A stretch of DNA of 64,000 bases from an uncultured Lachnospiraceae bacterium (GTDB lineage Bacteria > Bacillota > Clostridia > Lachnospirales > Lachnospiraceae): the NCBI GenBank assembly GCA_902476265.1, contig CABSCP010000024.1:8408-72407 (forward strand), read 5' to 3'. The notes under the pieces are model-generated. The model was not told where the DNA came from and did no database searches. It saw only the letters and a program-made list of their open reading frames with translations. Shown here in pieces: positions 47,801-55,476 of the stretch. The first letter of the stretch is position 1, and each line of letters starts with the position of its first letter. The translations under genes and the position numbers were made by a program.

Positions 47801-48433
47801 CATGTTTCTGTGATCTTCGATATTTTAAGGATGCACAGGGCCGGAGAGCGGATTACGGATATGTGCAGAATGGCCTGTCTGCAGTATTATGCCAGAAACC
47901 GGGATGCCATGGATGCAGGCGCTGAGGAGGCCGTGAAGAAGCTGGGAGAGGAATTGCTCGCATCAGGCAGGATCGTCCCGGTACTGAAGGAGTTTGCGGA
48001 TCTTATTCCGGGAGCGGAACTTTTGCTGGATAAAACCTTCGTTGTGTTTAAGGGAAAGCCGGATCAGAGAGCGGTTCTCAATTACCGCATCCTGCGCGGC
48101 AGCGATGTTATAGAGGATTATCAAAGCATGGAAATGCAGCATGTTTATGAAGGAATTTCCGTGACGGCGTTCATTTTATTTCCGGGAGAGAGTCTGCAGT
48201 ATTTTGTCACAGATGCAAAACAGACGAAAGAGATAGAAGACAGCGGCATTTTAAAGGCGGAAGAATGCATAGGTGCGGCTGAAGAGAGCCGGTATGGAAT
48301 GCTGGGGGCGGTTACCGCCCGGCATCTTTCCGGACAGCTTACGGAAAACGGGCAGTGGCAGAGCCTGGAACTTTTAAATCGTTATTTGTATACGGATTAT
48401 TGCGTGAGAGCGCTTTTTAAACCGCTGGGTTAA
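44876..48433 (+). CDS. DUF5717 family protein, very large
   Basis: A 1185-residue protein. GTG 44876 follows AAAGGGGGCGG; a TTG at 44852 would lie at the very start of the transcript. The N-terminal 330 residues are beta-rich, with two or three Ig-like or Calx-beta-like domains (RTKGTLEFSLKQVELMPSPD, then ELPWKVTVRKK). After a short coiled segment, residues 340-950 are helical repeats like those of TPR/solenoid proteins. The C-terminal 170 residues are beta again. There is no signal peptide or membrane span. It is the first of three genes conserved together in Lachnospiraceae. The function is unknown. Confidence 0.8.
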   Translation: MREMRERIMTEGYHRTKGTLEFSLKQVELMPSPDEKAEGFFEITGTPGVVTEGFVRAQDERMQCLTPYFNGSREQIEYRFDARDMQDGETRRGRFLVISNHGEYELPWKVTVRKKPAESSLGEIRNLFHFTNLARANWQEAVKFFYTKEFKRICGEEKEDLFNLYRGLSQSFGNEANVEEFLVAVKKKQPISFSAVRKEICITDMKGRVSEEIQIMKNGWGPIHLQAEAKGSFLTLEKSWIGEDDFLGNLCRVPVFMDESRMHAGRNFGEVVFTGIGGSFSVTVTVERRTLRARARDRRSLEEKKCNMRMVNLYQQLRMKKLDMEKWRIQARECVEEMAHLTEKRAVPKLFSAQLLMTEDRMEEAGWILEHVEPLLDREDPAVYCYFLYLTTLYNREESDTRRTTEEVKAIFRQNPGEWRIAWLLLFLSGELNRSASKKWAFLEARFREGCTSPVLYLEALQVLNVGPALLMKLDGIAKRVLMYGARNGILGADLAGHVAELAEREKYYDPILFEILKLIWEKRPDPGILQAICSLLIKGGKTGPAYYGWYLKGVEKKLRITRLYEYYLMSIDLNRDVEIPKIVLLYFAYQSNLEYEYAAYLYAYVEKHKEEDPDLYITYRPQIDRFVLDCLYKGRISRNLASLYTAILTGPMLTKENERALAELLCTVEITCNEKGKKKLVVVHARLKGEKAWVMNEGCACVDLYSGQDMLFLEDEARNRRLINEEVQKRPLFEKYARPLSAVGDVLTCHLAAADVEQIVVRPENAASYLAIVREPVLTSVYGRRVRIALLRFLREQDRTEELDGLLKELEKEDVDPADRMEVVRCLVLQGFYEKAYAWLEGADFGQLDARIGMRLCSRLLEQQLFTEEGRLTSLCFFSALNGKYDGRILQQLNSRYEGSIPEMEALREAAEGFGINTYPLCERIMEQMLFTDRDVTERTDLLRQYVQEGGRSELEGAFLHRCAYSYVMENQPVHVSVIFDILRMHRAGERITDMCRMACLQYYARNRDAMDAGAEEAVKKLGEELLASGRIVPVLKEFADLIPGAELLLDKTFVVFKGKPDQRAVLNYRILRGSDVIEDYQSMEMQHVYEGISVTAFILFPGESLQYFVTDAKQTKEIEDSGILKAEECIGAAEESRYGMLGAVTARHLSGQLTENGQWQSLELLNRYLYTDYCVRALFKPLG

Positions 48434-48489
48434 TCAGGAAATCGACAGCCGCGCAAAAGCACGGCAGGGATAGGAAAGGATGCGGACAA

Positions 48490-49803
48490 ATGTTTCTGGA
48501 GCGGAAGGAAAACGAAGGAAAACGGAATATTTCAGGGGCCGTGGCGGGGTATGATCTGTCACAGGACAGGGCCCAGATCAGCTATTGCCTTCCCGGTCAG
48601 GACAAGCCGGAAACCGTCAGCCAGACCGCCGGAGAGGAAGCGTTTTTGATTCCCGCCGTGCTGGCAAAGCGGGGGGACCGGGACCTTTGGCTCTATGGGA
48701 CGCAGGCGTTGGAATGTGCGGAAAAGGGAGAGGCGGTTCTGGTAGAGAACCTGCTTTCCCTGGCGGAAAAGGGGGAGGCGGTGGAAGTGGCCGGAGAAGA
48801 ATTTGATCCCGTGGCCCTCCTGTCTCTTTTCCTGAAGAGGACGCTGTCGCTTTTGACACCCATCTTCCCGCCGGATCGGCTGCAGGCGTTGGTTTTTACG
48901 GTGGAAGAGGTGACAAAACCGGTGCTGGAGGCCCTCACCGGTGCGGCGGCCCTGCTGGAGCTGCAGGCGGCGCAGATTTTCATCATCGGCCGGGCGGAAA
49001 GCTTTTTCTACTACAATATCAGTCAGCCCGAGGATCTGTGGCGCAGGGAAGTGCTTCTGTGCGACTTTACAGGCCCCCGTCTGCGCACCTTTTTATTTTC
49101 CGCCAACCGGCACACCATGCCGGTGGCTTCCTTTGTGGAGGAAACGGACCGGGAGAAGGTGGAGCGGATTGTGCGGACAGGGGATGAGGACCAGGACAGG
49201 CGCAGCGGGATGCTTTTGGACAGGTATTTTTCAGAGGCTGCAAAAGAGACGCTCACAGGCAGGACAGTGGACACTATCTATCTGATCGGGGAAGGGTTTG
49301 AAGGAGAATGGTATCAGGAATCGCTGAAAATTCTATGTGAGGGCAGACGGGTTTTCCTGGGGAATAACCTGTACAGCAAGGGCGCCTGTTATGCCGCCAG
49401 GGAACGGCTGTCCCCCGGGGGCGTGTCCCGGGGGTATGCATTCCTGGGAAAGGATATGCTCAAAGCGAACCTGGGAATGCATGTGGCCTATCGGGGCAGC
49501 GATACCTATCTGGCCCTGCTGGATGCGGGGGTCAACTGGTATGATGCTGTGGGAGAACGGGACTTTTTACTGGAAGAGAAGAATACATTTTCCCTGCGGA
49601 TCACCCCTTTAAACGGGAAGGAAGTGCGGGAGGTGCTGGTGACGCTGGACGGTCTGCCTGTCCGGCCGGCACGGGCCACGAGGATTCATCTGAAAGTGGA
49701 TATGACGGATGTGGATACGGTGCGCATCAGCATGGAAGATCTGGGATTCGGGGAGTTTTTTCCCGCAACCCACCAGTTTTGGGAAGAAAGCGTCCGGATT
49801 TAG
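48490..49803 (+). CDS. DUF5716 family protein (actin/Hsp70-like fold suspected)
   Basis: A 437-residue protein with GATAGGAAAGG upstream. Residues 17-31 (AVAGYDLSQDRAQISY) look like the phosphate-1 loop of actin/Hsp70-type ATPases, LLCDFTGPRLRTFLF could be the phosphate-2 part, and TIYLIGEGFEGEWY the adenosine segment. This is my reading, not an established assignment. DUF5716 is always seen beside DUF5717. The protein is soluble. It may be a chaperone-like ATPase that works with the large helical-repeat partner. Confidence 0.75.
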   Translation: MFLERKENEGKRNISGAVAGYDLSQDRAQISYCLPGQDKPETVSQTAGEEAFLIPAVLAKRGDRDLWLYGTQALECAEKGEAVLVENLLSLAEKGEAVEVAGEEFDPVALLSLFLKRTLSLLTPIFPPDRLQALVFTVEEVTKPVLEALTGAAALLELQAAQIFIIGRAESFFYYNISQPEDLWRREVLLCDFTGPRLRTFLFSANRHTMPVASFVEETDREKVERIVRTGDEDQDRRSGMLLDRYFSEAAKETLTGRTVDTIYLIGEGFEGEWYQESLKILCEGRRVFLGNNLYSKGACYAARERLSPGGVSRGYAFLGKDMLKANLGMHVAYRGSDTYLALLDAGVNWYDAVGERDFLLEEKNTFSLRITPLNGKEVREVLVTLDGLPVRPARATRIHLKVDMTDVDTVRISMEDLGFGEFFPATHQFWEESVRI

Positions 49804-49830
49804 AAAAAGGCGGGAAAGGAAAAGAACGGT

Positions 49831-50664
49831 ATGGGACGTGTATATCTGTGTCTGGGCAAAAATGCGGAAGTGCCCTATTATTTTGAGCGGGCGAGGATCC
49901 ATGTCTGGAATGTGGAAGAGTTGTGTTATTTCATACGGGAGAACGCCTGGCTTTTGGAACCGGCCCTCTTGGGGAAAGAACTGGCGGCCTGGGTGGGGCA
50001 GCAGTGCGGCCTGGAGCAGCTGGCCCAGATGCTGCTGGTGGTGATGAAGGAAGAAAACCCGGTGGTCCGTTTTGCGGAGACGCTTTTTTCCTATACCGGT
50101 TATTGCTCGGCAGAAGAGGCGGGACAGGTGGAAAAGATCCTGAAACTCAACGAGAGTGGGGGCAGTCTGGAACGTTCCAAAGCCAGAGGGGATTATTTCC
50201 TGGAGAACGGGAAGTATGTGCTGGCACTCCGGGAATATGAAGAACTGCTTCAGGGGTTAAAAGGGATGGAACCTATTTTTCTGGGGAAAATTTATCACAA
50301 CCGGGGGGTAGCCCAGGCGGGACTTTTCCTGTTTGAAAAAGCGGCCCTGTCCTTTGAACAGGCATGGAAGCTGACCAAAAGCAAGGAGTCGGCGCTGCAG
50401 TTTCTGGCGGCAAAAAGGATGGGGATGAGCGAACAGGAATATGTGGATTTTCTGGCGGGATATCCTGATTTCTACCGGGCCTCTCTGGCATTGGAAGAAC
50501 AGATGCAGGCCTGCGAAGCGGGCTGGCGGAAATCGGAGGACGCGGCGTTTATCCTGCATGCGACGGAAGCCCAAAAAGACGGGGCCGGGGATCTTTGCCG
50601 CAGAATGGTGGAAGAGAGAGTGAGGCCGCTGCAGGATGCTTACAGAAGCTATGTGGTGCACTAG
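49831..50664 (+). CDS. TPR-like protein, third gene of the DUF5717/DUF5716 operon
   Basis: A 277-residue, largely helical protein with GGGAAAGGAAAAG before the ATG. It begins GRVYLCLGKNAEVPYYFERA, with a domain also found in related Lachnospiraceae proteins. Residues 120-215 contain two or three TPR-like helix pairs (RGDYFLENGKYVLALREYEE, YHNRGVAQAGLFLFEKAALS, FEQAWKLTKSKESALQFLAA). It lies 27 bases after the DUF5716 gene, so it is in the same operon. TPRs mediate protein contacts. The operon may encode one protein complex. Confidence 0.75.
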   Translation: MGRVYLCLGKNAEVPYYFERARIHVWNVEELCYFIRENAWLLEPALLGKELAAWVGQQCGLEQLAQMLLVVMKEENPVVRFAETLFSYTGYCSAEEAGQVEKILKLNESGGSLERSKARGDYFLENGKYVLALREYEELLQGLKGMEPIFLGKIYHNRGVAQAGLFLFEKAALSFEQAWKLTKSKESALQFLAAKRMGMSEQEYVDFLAGYPDFYRASLALEEQMQACEAGWRKSEDAAFILHATEAQKDGAGDLCRRMVEERVRPLQDAYRSYVVH

Positions 50665-50688
50665 AGAATACGCCGTAAAGGGGAAAAG

Positions 50689-50888
50689 ATGCGGGTACTT
50701 GTGAGCGCCTGTCTGCTGGGGCGCAATTGTAAATATAACGGCGGAAACAATTACAGAGTCCCGCCTGTAGCGTGAAGCAGGTGTACGACGGCACCTTTTC
50801 AGGGAGATTGATTCCCGGGCAGGGCATGCCGGCAGCAGCCCTGAAGGAGAAGAAAATCCCCCTGATGGATGTAGAAGATCTGCCCTAA
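50689..50888 (+). pseudogene. DUF523 gene with an internal deletion
   Basis: The start MRVLVSACLLGRNCKYNGGN matches the beginning of DUF523 (YbbK-like) proteins, with the CLLGxNC motif, but ends at a TGA after VPPVA. The matching C-terminal end (VYDGTFSGRLIPGQGMPAAA and LKEKKIPLMDVEDLP) follows in another frame and stops at 50886-50888. About 55 of the usual 150 residues remain, so the middle has been lost and the frame broken. GGGGAAAAG precedes the start. Confidence 0.75.
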
Positions 50889-50901
50889 AGCTTTGGCAGC
50901 G

Positions 50902-51720
50902 TCAGATCTTATGATAGGTGGGCACCCGTTTCTCAAAGGTGCAGTAATAGGTGAAGCCGCATGCTTTGAGCACTTCCGCGGCCCGGTCAAAATGGCGTCC
51001 CATATCCGCCGGCCTGTGGGCATCCGAACCGATGGTGATGATTTCCCCGCCCTTTTGCCGATAGGCCTTCAGAAAATCCGTGCAGGGATGCTGCTCCTTT
51101 AAGCCCTTGTCCAGCCCGCCGGTATTGATTTCAATCCCTTTGCCGTTGTAGAGCAGGATGTCGATGATCTTTTCAAAAATATCCGCGTATTTAAAATAGG
51201 AATAATCCTGATCCTTTGACCGGCTGTAGCGGATCACATAGTCCAGATGTCCGTAGACGTCAAAGTTTGTAAAGGAACGGATGGACGCCAGGATTTCCTC
51301 AAAATAAGCGCGATAGCCCTCTTCATCCGTAATCCCTTCGTAATAATCCGGATAACCGGGGTCTTTGTGGTTCACAATATGGGTGGAGGCGATGACAAAA
51401 TCGAAATCATGGGATTTGATATAGCGCGCGTTCTCCCTGGAAATGTGGGGCTGCATGCCCAGCTCGATCCCGAAATTCACCTTGATTTTATCTTCATACT
51501 TTTCCCGGTATTTGATGAGGTCAAACAGATAGGAATCCGTGTTGACTTCAAACATTCCGGCGGGCACATCCTCCCGGACGGGAAAATCCAGATCCATGTG
51601 CTCCGTAAAACACATTTCCGTGTAACCCAGTTCGATGGCCCGCAGGATCATGTCCTCCATGGGCGCCTGGGAATCTCCCGAAAAATGGGAGTGCAGATGA
51701 TAATCAGCTCTGATCGGCAT
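50902..51720 (-). CDS. PHP-family histidinol-phosphatase-like protein
   Basis: A 272-residue protein. ATG 51720 has CAAGGAGAAC upstream; in-frame codons further up lack one. DYHLHSHFSGDSQAPMEDMI is the PHP first metal motif, CFTEHMDLDFP the second, and VIASTHIVNH, GHLDYVIRYS and ITIGSDAHRPADMG complete the trinuclear metal site. Enzymes of this group (HisK/HisJ-like) hydrolyse histidinol phosphate. Without other his genes nearby, another phosphoester substrate is possible. Confidence 0.88.
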   Translation of the reverse strand: MPIRADYHLHSHFSGDSQAPMEDMILRAIELGYTEMCFTEHMDLDFPVREDVPAGMFEVNTDSYLFDLIKYREKYEDKIKVNFGIELGMQPHISRENARYIKSHDFDFVIASTHIVNHKDPGYPDYYEGITDEEGYRAYFEEILASIRSFTNFDVYGHLDYVIRYSRSKDQDYSYFKYADIFEKIIDILLYNGKGIEINTGGLDKGLKEQHPCTDFLKAYRQKGGEIITIGSDAHRPADMGRHFDRAAEVLKACGFTYYCTFEKRVPTYHKI

Positions 51721-51856
51721 AATTGTTCTCCTTGTAAAAAATAGTGATAGGCGTACTTTTACCGCCGTCAGAGGGTAGTATATCATAAAAAAATGCGCTT
51801 ATATATAAAGAATCTCTAAAATCAGCGGATATCCCAAATTATTTTGATTTTACATC

Positions 51857-51885
51857 TTGATATTTTGGGATAAATTAGGTAGAAT
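51857..51885 (+). promoter_or_regulatory. Promoter of gap
   Basis: TTGATA (51857-51862), 17 bases, TAGAAT (51880-51885), followed by a 90-base leader and TTAGGAGGAAAC before the ATG. Confidence 0.75.
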
Positions 51886-51976
51886 AATTGTGCTGATAAA
51901 ATTTTGTCAAGCACTCTGCCCTTTCACAGGACAGGCTGGCAGAAGAATATAAAAACATTTTTAGGAGGAAACTAAA

Positions 51977-52996
51977 ATGGCAGTAAAAGTAGCAATCAAT
52001 GGTTTTGGCCGTATTGGTCGTCTGGCATTCAGACAGATGTTCGGAGCAGAAGGATTTGAAATCGTTGCAATCAACGACTTAACATCCCCTACAATGCTGG
52101 CTCACTTACTGAAATATGATTCCACACAGGGCAGATACGCTCTGGCTGACAAGGTAGTTGCAGGCGAAGATTCCATCACAGTTGATGGCAAAGAAATCAA
52201 AATCTACGCAAAAGCTAACGCAGCTGAACTTCCTTGGGGCGAAATCGGTGTTGATGTAGTTCTGGAGTGCACAGGCTTCTACACTTCCAAAGCAAAAGCA
52301 CAGGCTCATATCGATGCAGGCGCTAAGCACGTTATCATTTCCGCTCCTGCAGGCAACGATCTGCCTACTATCGTTTACAACGTTAACCATGAAGCGCTGA
52401 CCAACGAAGATACCATCATCTCCGCTGCTTCCTGCACAACAAACTGCCTGGCTCCTATGGCGAAAGCATTAAACGATGCATTCCCGATCCAGTCCGGTAT
52501 CATGTGCACAATCCACGCTTACACAGGCGACCAGATGACTCTGGACGGCCCTCAGAGAAAAGGCGATCTGAGAAGATCCCGCGCAGCTGCTGTGAATATC
52601 GTTCCTAACAGCACAGGTGCAGCGAAGGCAATCGGCCTGGTTATCCCTGAATTAAACGGCAAGCTGATCGGTTCCGCTCAGCGTGTACCTACCCCTACAG
52701 GTTCCACAACAATCCTGACAGCTGTAGTGAAGGGCGCTCCTACAAAAGAAGCGATCAACGAAGCGATGAAAGCTGCTTCCAACGAATCCTTCGGCTATAA
52801 CACAGACGAAATCGTGTCCAGCGATATCATTGGCATGAGATATGGTTCTCTGTTCGATGCTACCCAGACAATGGTTCTGCCCATCAGCGAAGATCTTGCT
52901 GAAGTACAGGTTGTTTCCTGGTACGACAACGAGAACTCCTACACAAGCCAGATGGTTCGTACAATCAAGCACTTCGGCAAACTGCTGAACGCTTAA
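51977..52996 (+). CDS. gap: Glyceraldehyde-3-phosphate dehydrogenase
   Basis: A 339-residue enzyme. VAINGFGRIGRLAFRQMF binds NAD; ISAASCTTNCLAPMAKAL holds the catalytic Cys, and IHAYTGDQ and WYDNENSYTSQMVR are conserved. It converts glyceraldehyde-3-phosphate to 1,3-bisphosphoglycerate. Codon use differs from the surroundings (many GCT, GCA, ACA, GTT), as expected for a very highly expressed gene. The strong ribosome binding site agrees. pgk and tpiA follow, but two terminators stand between. Confidence 0.97.
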   Translation: MAVKVAINGFGRIGRLAFRQMFGAEGFEIVAINDLTSPTMLAHLLKYDSTQGRYALADKVVAGEDSITVDGKEIKIYAKANAAELPWGEIGVDVVLECTGFYTSKAKAQAHIDAGAKHVIISAPAGNDLPTIVYNVNHEALTNEDTIISAASCTTNCLAPMAKALNDAFPIQSGIMCTIHAYTGDQMTLDGPQRKGDLRRSRAAAVNIVPNSTGAAKAIGLVIPELNGKLIGSAQRVPTPTGSTTILTAVVKGAPTKEAINEAMKAASNESFGYNTDEIVSSDIIGMRYGSLFDATQTMVLPISEDLAEVQVVSWYDNENSYTSQMVRTIKHFGKLLNA

Positions 52997-53077
52997 TCTG
53001 TGCCAACAGACAGAGGGGAAGGGTGTGCGGCCTCAGGCTGCATCGTCCATAAACCAAACTGACATAGGCTCATTAAG

Positions 53078-53109
53078 GGTCCGGTCTGATGAGGACCGGA
53101 CCTCTTTTT
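53078..53109 (+). terminator. Terminator after gap
   Basis: GGTCCGGTC (53078-53086) pairs with GACCGGACC (53094-53102), followed by TCTTTTT. Confidence 0.85.
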
Positions 53110-53145
53110 ATACGATAGGAAACTTCGTTTCCTATCGTATAAAAA
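53105..53145. repeat. Perfect 19-bp palindromic hairpin in the gap-pgk spacer
   Basis: TTTTTATACGATAGGAAAC (53105-53123) is the exact complement of 53127-53145, around a three-base TTC loop. It overlaps the T-run of the first terminator and itself ends in six A/T. Such a long perfect hairpin is unusual between two genes of one pathway. Confidence 0.85.
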
Positions 53146-53216
53146 ACACGCTCCGCTGTAGAGGCGCACTTGCGCGAAAGGTAGATATTGCCTGTCGGCA
53201 ATCGCGCTCGGCGCGA

Positions 53217-53243
53217 GTGTGCGCTAAAACGCGCACACTTTTT
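53217..53243 (+). terminator. Terminator-like hairpin directly before pgk
   Basis: GTGTGCGC (53217-53224) pairs with GCGCACAC (53231-53238), followed by five T at 53239-53243, only 28 bases before the pgk start. This could act as an attenuator. Confidence 0.7.
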
Positions 53244-53270
53244 CATTATGAATTCAAGGAGGTTCCTATC

Positions 53271-54497
53271 ATGGGATTAAATAAGAAATCCGTTGATGAT
53301 ATCAACGTAAAAGGCAAAAGAGTCCTTGTAAGATGTGACTTCAACGTTCCGTTAAAGGACGGCGCTATCACAGATGAAACCCGTATTGTGGCTGCACTGC
53401 CCACCATCACAAAGCTGATCAATGACGGCGGCAGAGTAATTCTGTGCTCTCATCTGGGCAAAGTGAAAAACGGCCCCAACGAAGGCGAATCCCTGGCTCC
53501 CGTAGCAGCAAGACTGTCCGAGAAACTGGGCAGGGAAGTGAACTTCGTATCCGATTACAATGTAACCGGCGAAGCAGCTACCGCAGCAGTTGCGGCGATG
53601 AAGGACGGCGATGTTGTCCTGTTACAGAATACCCGTTTCCGCGGCGCGGAAGAGACAAAGAACGGCGAAGAATTCAGCAAAGAACTGGCTGATCTGGCTG
53701 ACGTATATGTATGCGACGCTTTCGGTTCTTCCCACAGAGCGCATGCTTCCGTAGCAGGCGTTACCAAATTCATCTCCGCTAAGGGCGGCGAGAATGTGGT
53801 TGGTTACCTGATGCAGAAGGAAATCAACTTCCTGGGCAATGCGGTGGAAGATCCGGTGAGACCTTTCGTAGCGATCCTGGGCGGCGCGAAAGTTGCGGAT
53901 AAGTTAAACGTTATTTCCAACCTGCTTGACAAATGCGATACCCTGATCATCGGCGGCGGCATGGCCTTCACCTTCTTAAAGGCAAAGGGCATGGAAGTTG
54001 GCGCTTCCTTAGTGGATGATACCAAACTGGATTACTGCAGAGAAATGATCGAAAAGGCAGAGAAGCTTGGCAAGAACCTGCTTCTTCCTGTTGATACCAT
54101 TGTAGCATCTGCATTCCCCAACCCCATCGATGCAGAAATCGAAGTGGAAAATGTTGACGTTACAGCAATGCCCGCTGATAAGATGGGCCTGGATATCGGC
54201 GAAAAGACAGCTGCTCTTTACGCGGATGCTGTTAAGACAGCCAAGACCGTTGTATGGAACGGACCTATGGGCGTATTCGAGAATCCCGTTCTTGCGAAAG
54301 GCACTATCGCTGTGGCGAAAGCGTTGGCAGAAACAGATGCAACCACCATTATCGGCGGCGGCGATTCCGCAGCTGCAGTAAACCAGCTGGGCTTTGCGGA
54401 CAAGATGAGCCACATCTCCACCGGCGGCGGTGCTTCTCTGGAATTCCTGGAAGGCAAAGAGCTTCCCGGCGTTGCGGCGGCAGATGACAAAGACTGA
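53271..54497 (+). CDS. pgk: Phosphoglycerate kinase
   Basis: A 408-residue enzyme from ATG 53271 with AAGGAGG upstream. A frame open since 53025 crosses the terminators and is not coding there. RVLVRCDFNVPLKDG, ILCSHLGKVKNGPNEG and ATIIGGGDSAAAV-type phosphate loop (TIIGGGDSAAAVNQLGF) are diagnostic. It makes ATP from 1,3-bisphosphoglycerate. Codon use is of the highly expressed type, as in gap and tpiA. tpiA follows after 29 bases. Confidence 0.97.
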   Translation: MGLNKKSVDDINVKGKRVLVRCDFNVPLKDGAITDETRIVAALPTITKLINDGGRVILCSHLGKVKNGPNEGESLAPVAARLSEKLGREVNFVSDYNVTGEAATAAVAAMKDGDVVLLQNTRFRGAEETKNGEEFSKELADLADVYVCDAFGSSHRAHASVAGVTKFISAKGGENVVGYLMQKEINFLGNAVEDPVRPFVAILGGAKVADKLNVISNLLDKCDTLIIGGGMAFTFLKAKGMEVGASLVDDTKLDYCREMIEKAEKLGKNLLLPVDTIVASAFPNPIDAEIEVENVDVTAMPADKMGLDIGEKTAALYADAVKTAKTVVWNGPMGVFENPVLAKGTIAVAKALAETDATTIIGGGDSAAAVNQLGFADKMSHISTGGGASLEFLEGKELPGVAAADDKD

Positions 54498-54526
54498 ATT
54501 TTAGATAAATAAAGGAGAACAATCCC

Positions 54527-55276
54527 ATGGCAAGAAGAAAAATCGTAGCCGGCAACTGGAAGATGAACATGACTCCCAGCCAGGCTGTTGAACTGTGCAA
54601 TACCTTAAAAGATCTGGTAAAGTCCGATGATGTGGACGTTGTTTACTGCGTACCCGCAATCGACATCGTTCCTGTAGTAGAAGCTGTAAAAGGCACAAAC
54701 GTTGAAGTCGGCGCAGAAAACATGTATTTTGAAGCAAAAGGCGCATACACAGGCGAAATTTCCGCTGAGATGCTGCTGGATGCAGGCGTAAAATATGTGA
54801 TCATCGGCCACTCCGAGAGACGTGACTATTTTAAGGAAGATGACTGCCTGCTCAACAAGAAAGTGAAAAAGGCTCTGGAAGCAGGCCTTGTTCCGATCCT
54901 TTGCTGCGGCGAAACACTGGAGCAGAGAGAAATGGGCGTTACCATGGACTGGATCAGACTGCAGATCAAATCCGATCTGGCAGGTGTTACCGCTGATCAG
55001 GTAAAAGGCATTGTCATCGCTTACGAGCCTATCTGGGCAATCGGCACAGGCAAGACAGCTACCACAGAACAGGCAGAAGAAGTCTGCAAAGGTATCCGCG
55101 ACTGCATCGCTGAAATGTATGACACCGATACCGCAGAAGCAGTCCGTATTCAGTACGGCGGTTCCGTAAATGCTGCAAATGCGGCAGAACTGTTCGCACA
55201 GCCCGACATTGACGGCGGCCTGGTAGGCGGCGCTTCCCTGAAAGCTGATTTCGGAAAGATCGTCAACTACAAATAA
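54527..55276 (+). CDS. tpiA: Triosephosphate isomerase
   Basis: A 249-residue TIM barrel with AAGGAGAA upstream. The catalytic Lys is in AGNWKMNM, the His in IIGHSERRDYF, and the Glu in IAYEPIWAIGTGKTA; YGGSVNAANAAEL is the phosphate-binding end. It interconverts dihydroxyacetone phosphate and glyceraldehyde-3-phosphate. It completes the gap-pgk-tpiA glycolytic cluster and is followed by a strong terminator. Confidence 0.97.
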   Translation: MARRKIVAGNWKMNMTPSQAVELCNTLKDLVKSDDVDVVYCVPAIDIVPVVEAVKGTNVEVGAENMYFEAKGAYTGEISAEMLLDAGVKYVIIGHSERRDYFKEDDCLLNKKVKKALEAGLVPILCCGETLEQREMGVTMDWIRLQIKSDLAGVTADQVKGIVIAYEPIWAIGTGKTATTEQAEEVCKGIRDCIAEMYDTDTAEAVRIQYGGSVNAANAAELFAQPDIDGGLVGGASLKADFGKIVNYK

Positions 55277-55300
55277 GTAAAATTGTGATCCATTAGAATG

Positions 55301-55346
55301 AAAAATCCCACAATCCCGGTTCCGGCCGGGAGGGTGGGATTTTTTT
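55301..55346 (+). terminator. Terminator after tpiA
   Basis: AAAAATCCCAC and GTGGGATTTTTTT form the outer stem, with CCCGG/CCGGG inside. Confidence 0.92.
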
Positions 55347-55476
55347 GGTAACAGCGGATGCTCCATTTGTCAAGGAACGCTAAGAAACGTTCAGAAAGTA
55401 AAAAATGACTGGCGTTTTGTGCGGGTTTGCAGTATACTATAGCAATGCGACGAACGAAAAGAGAGGGAGAATAGAA

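Noticed and set aside
53025..53270. 82-codon N-terminal extension of phosphoglycerate kinase
   Set aside because: The frame is open by chance across two terminator hairpins; the normal N-terminus and ribosome binding site are at 53271.
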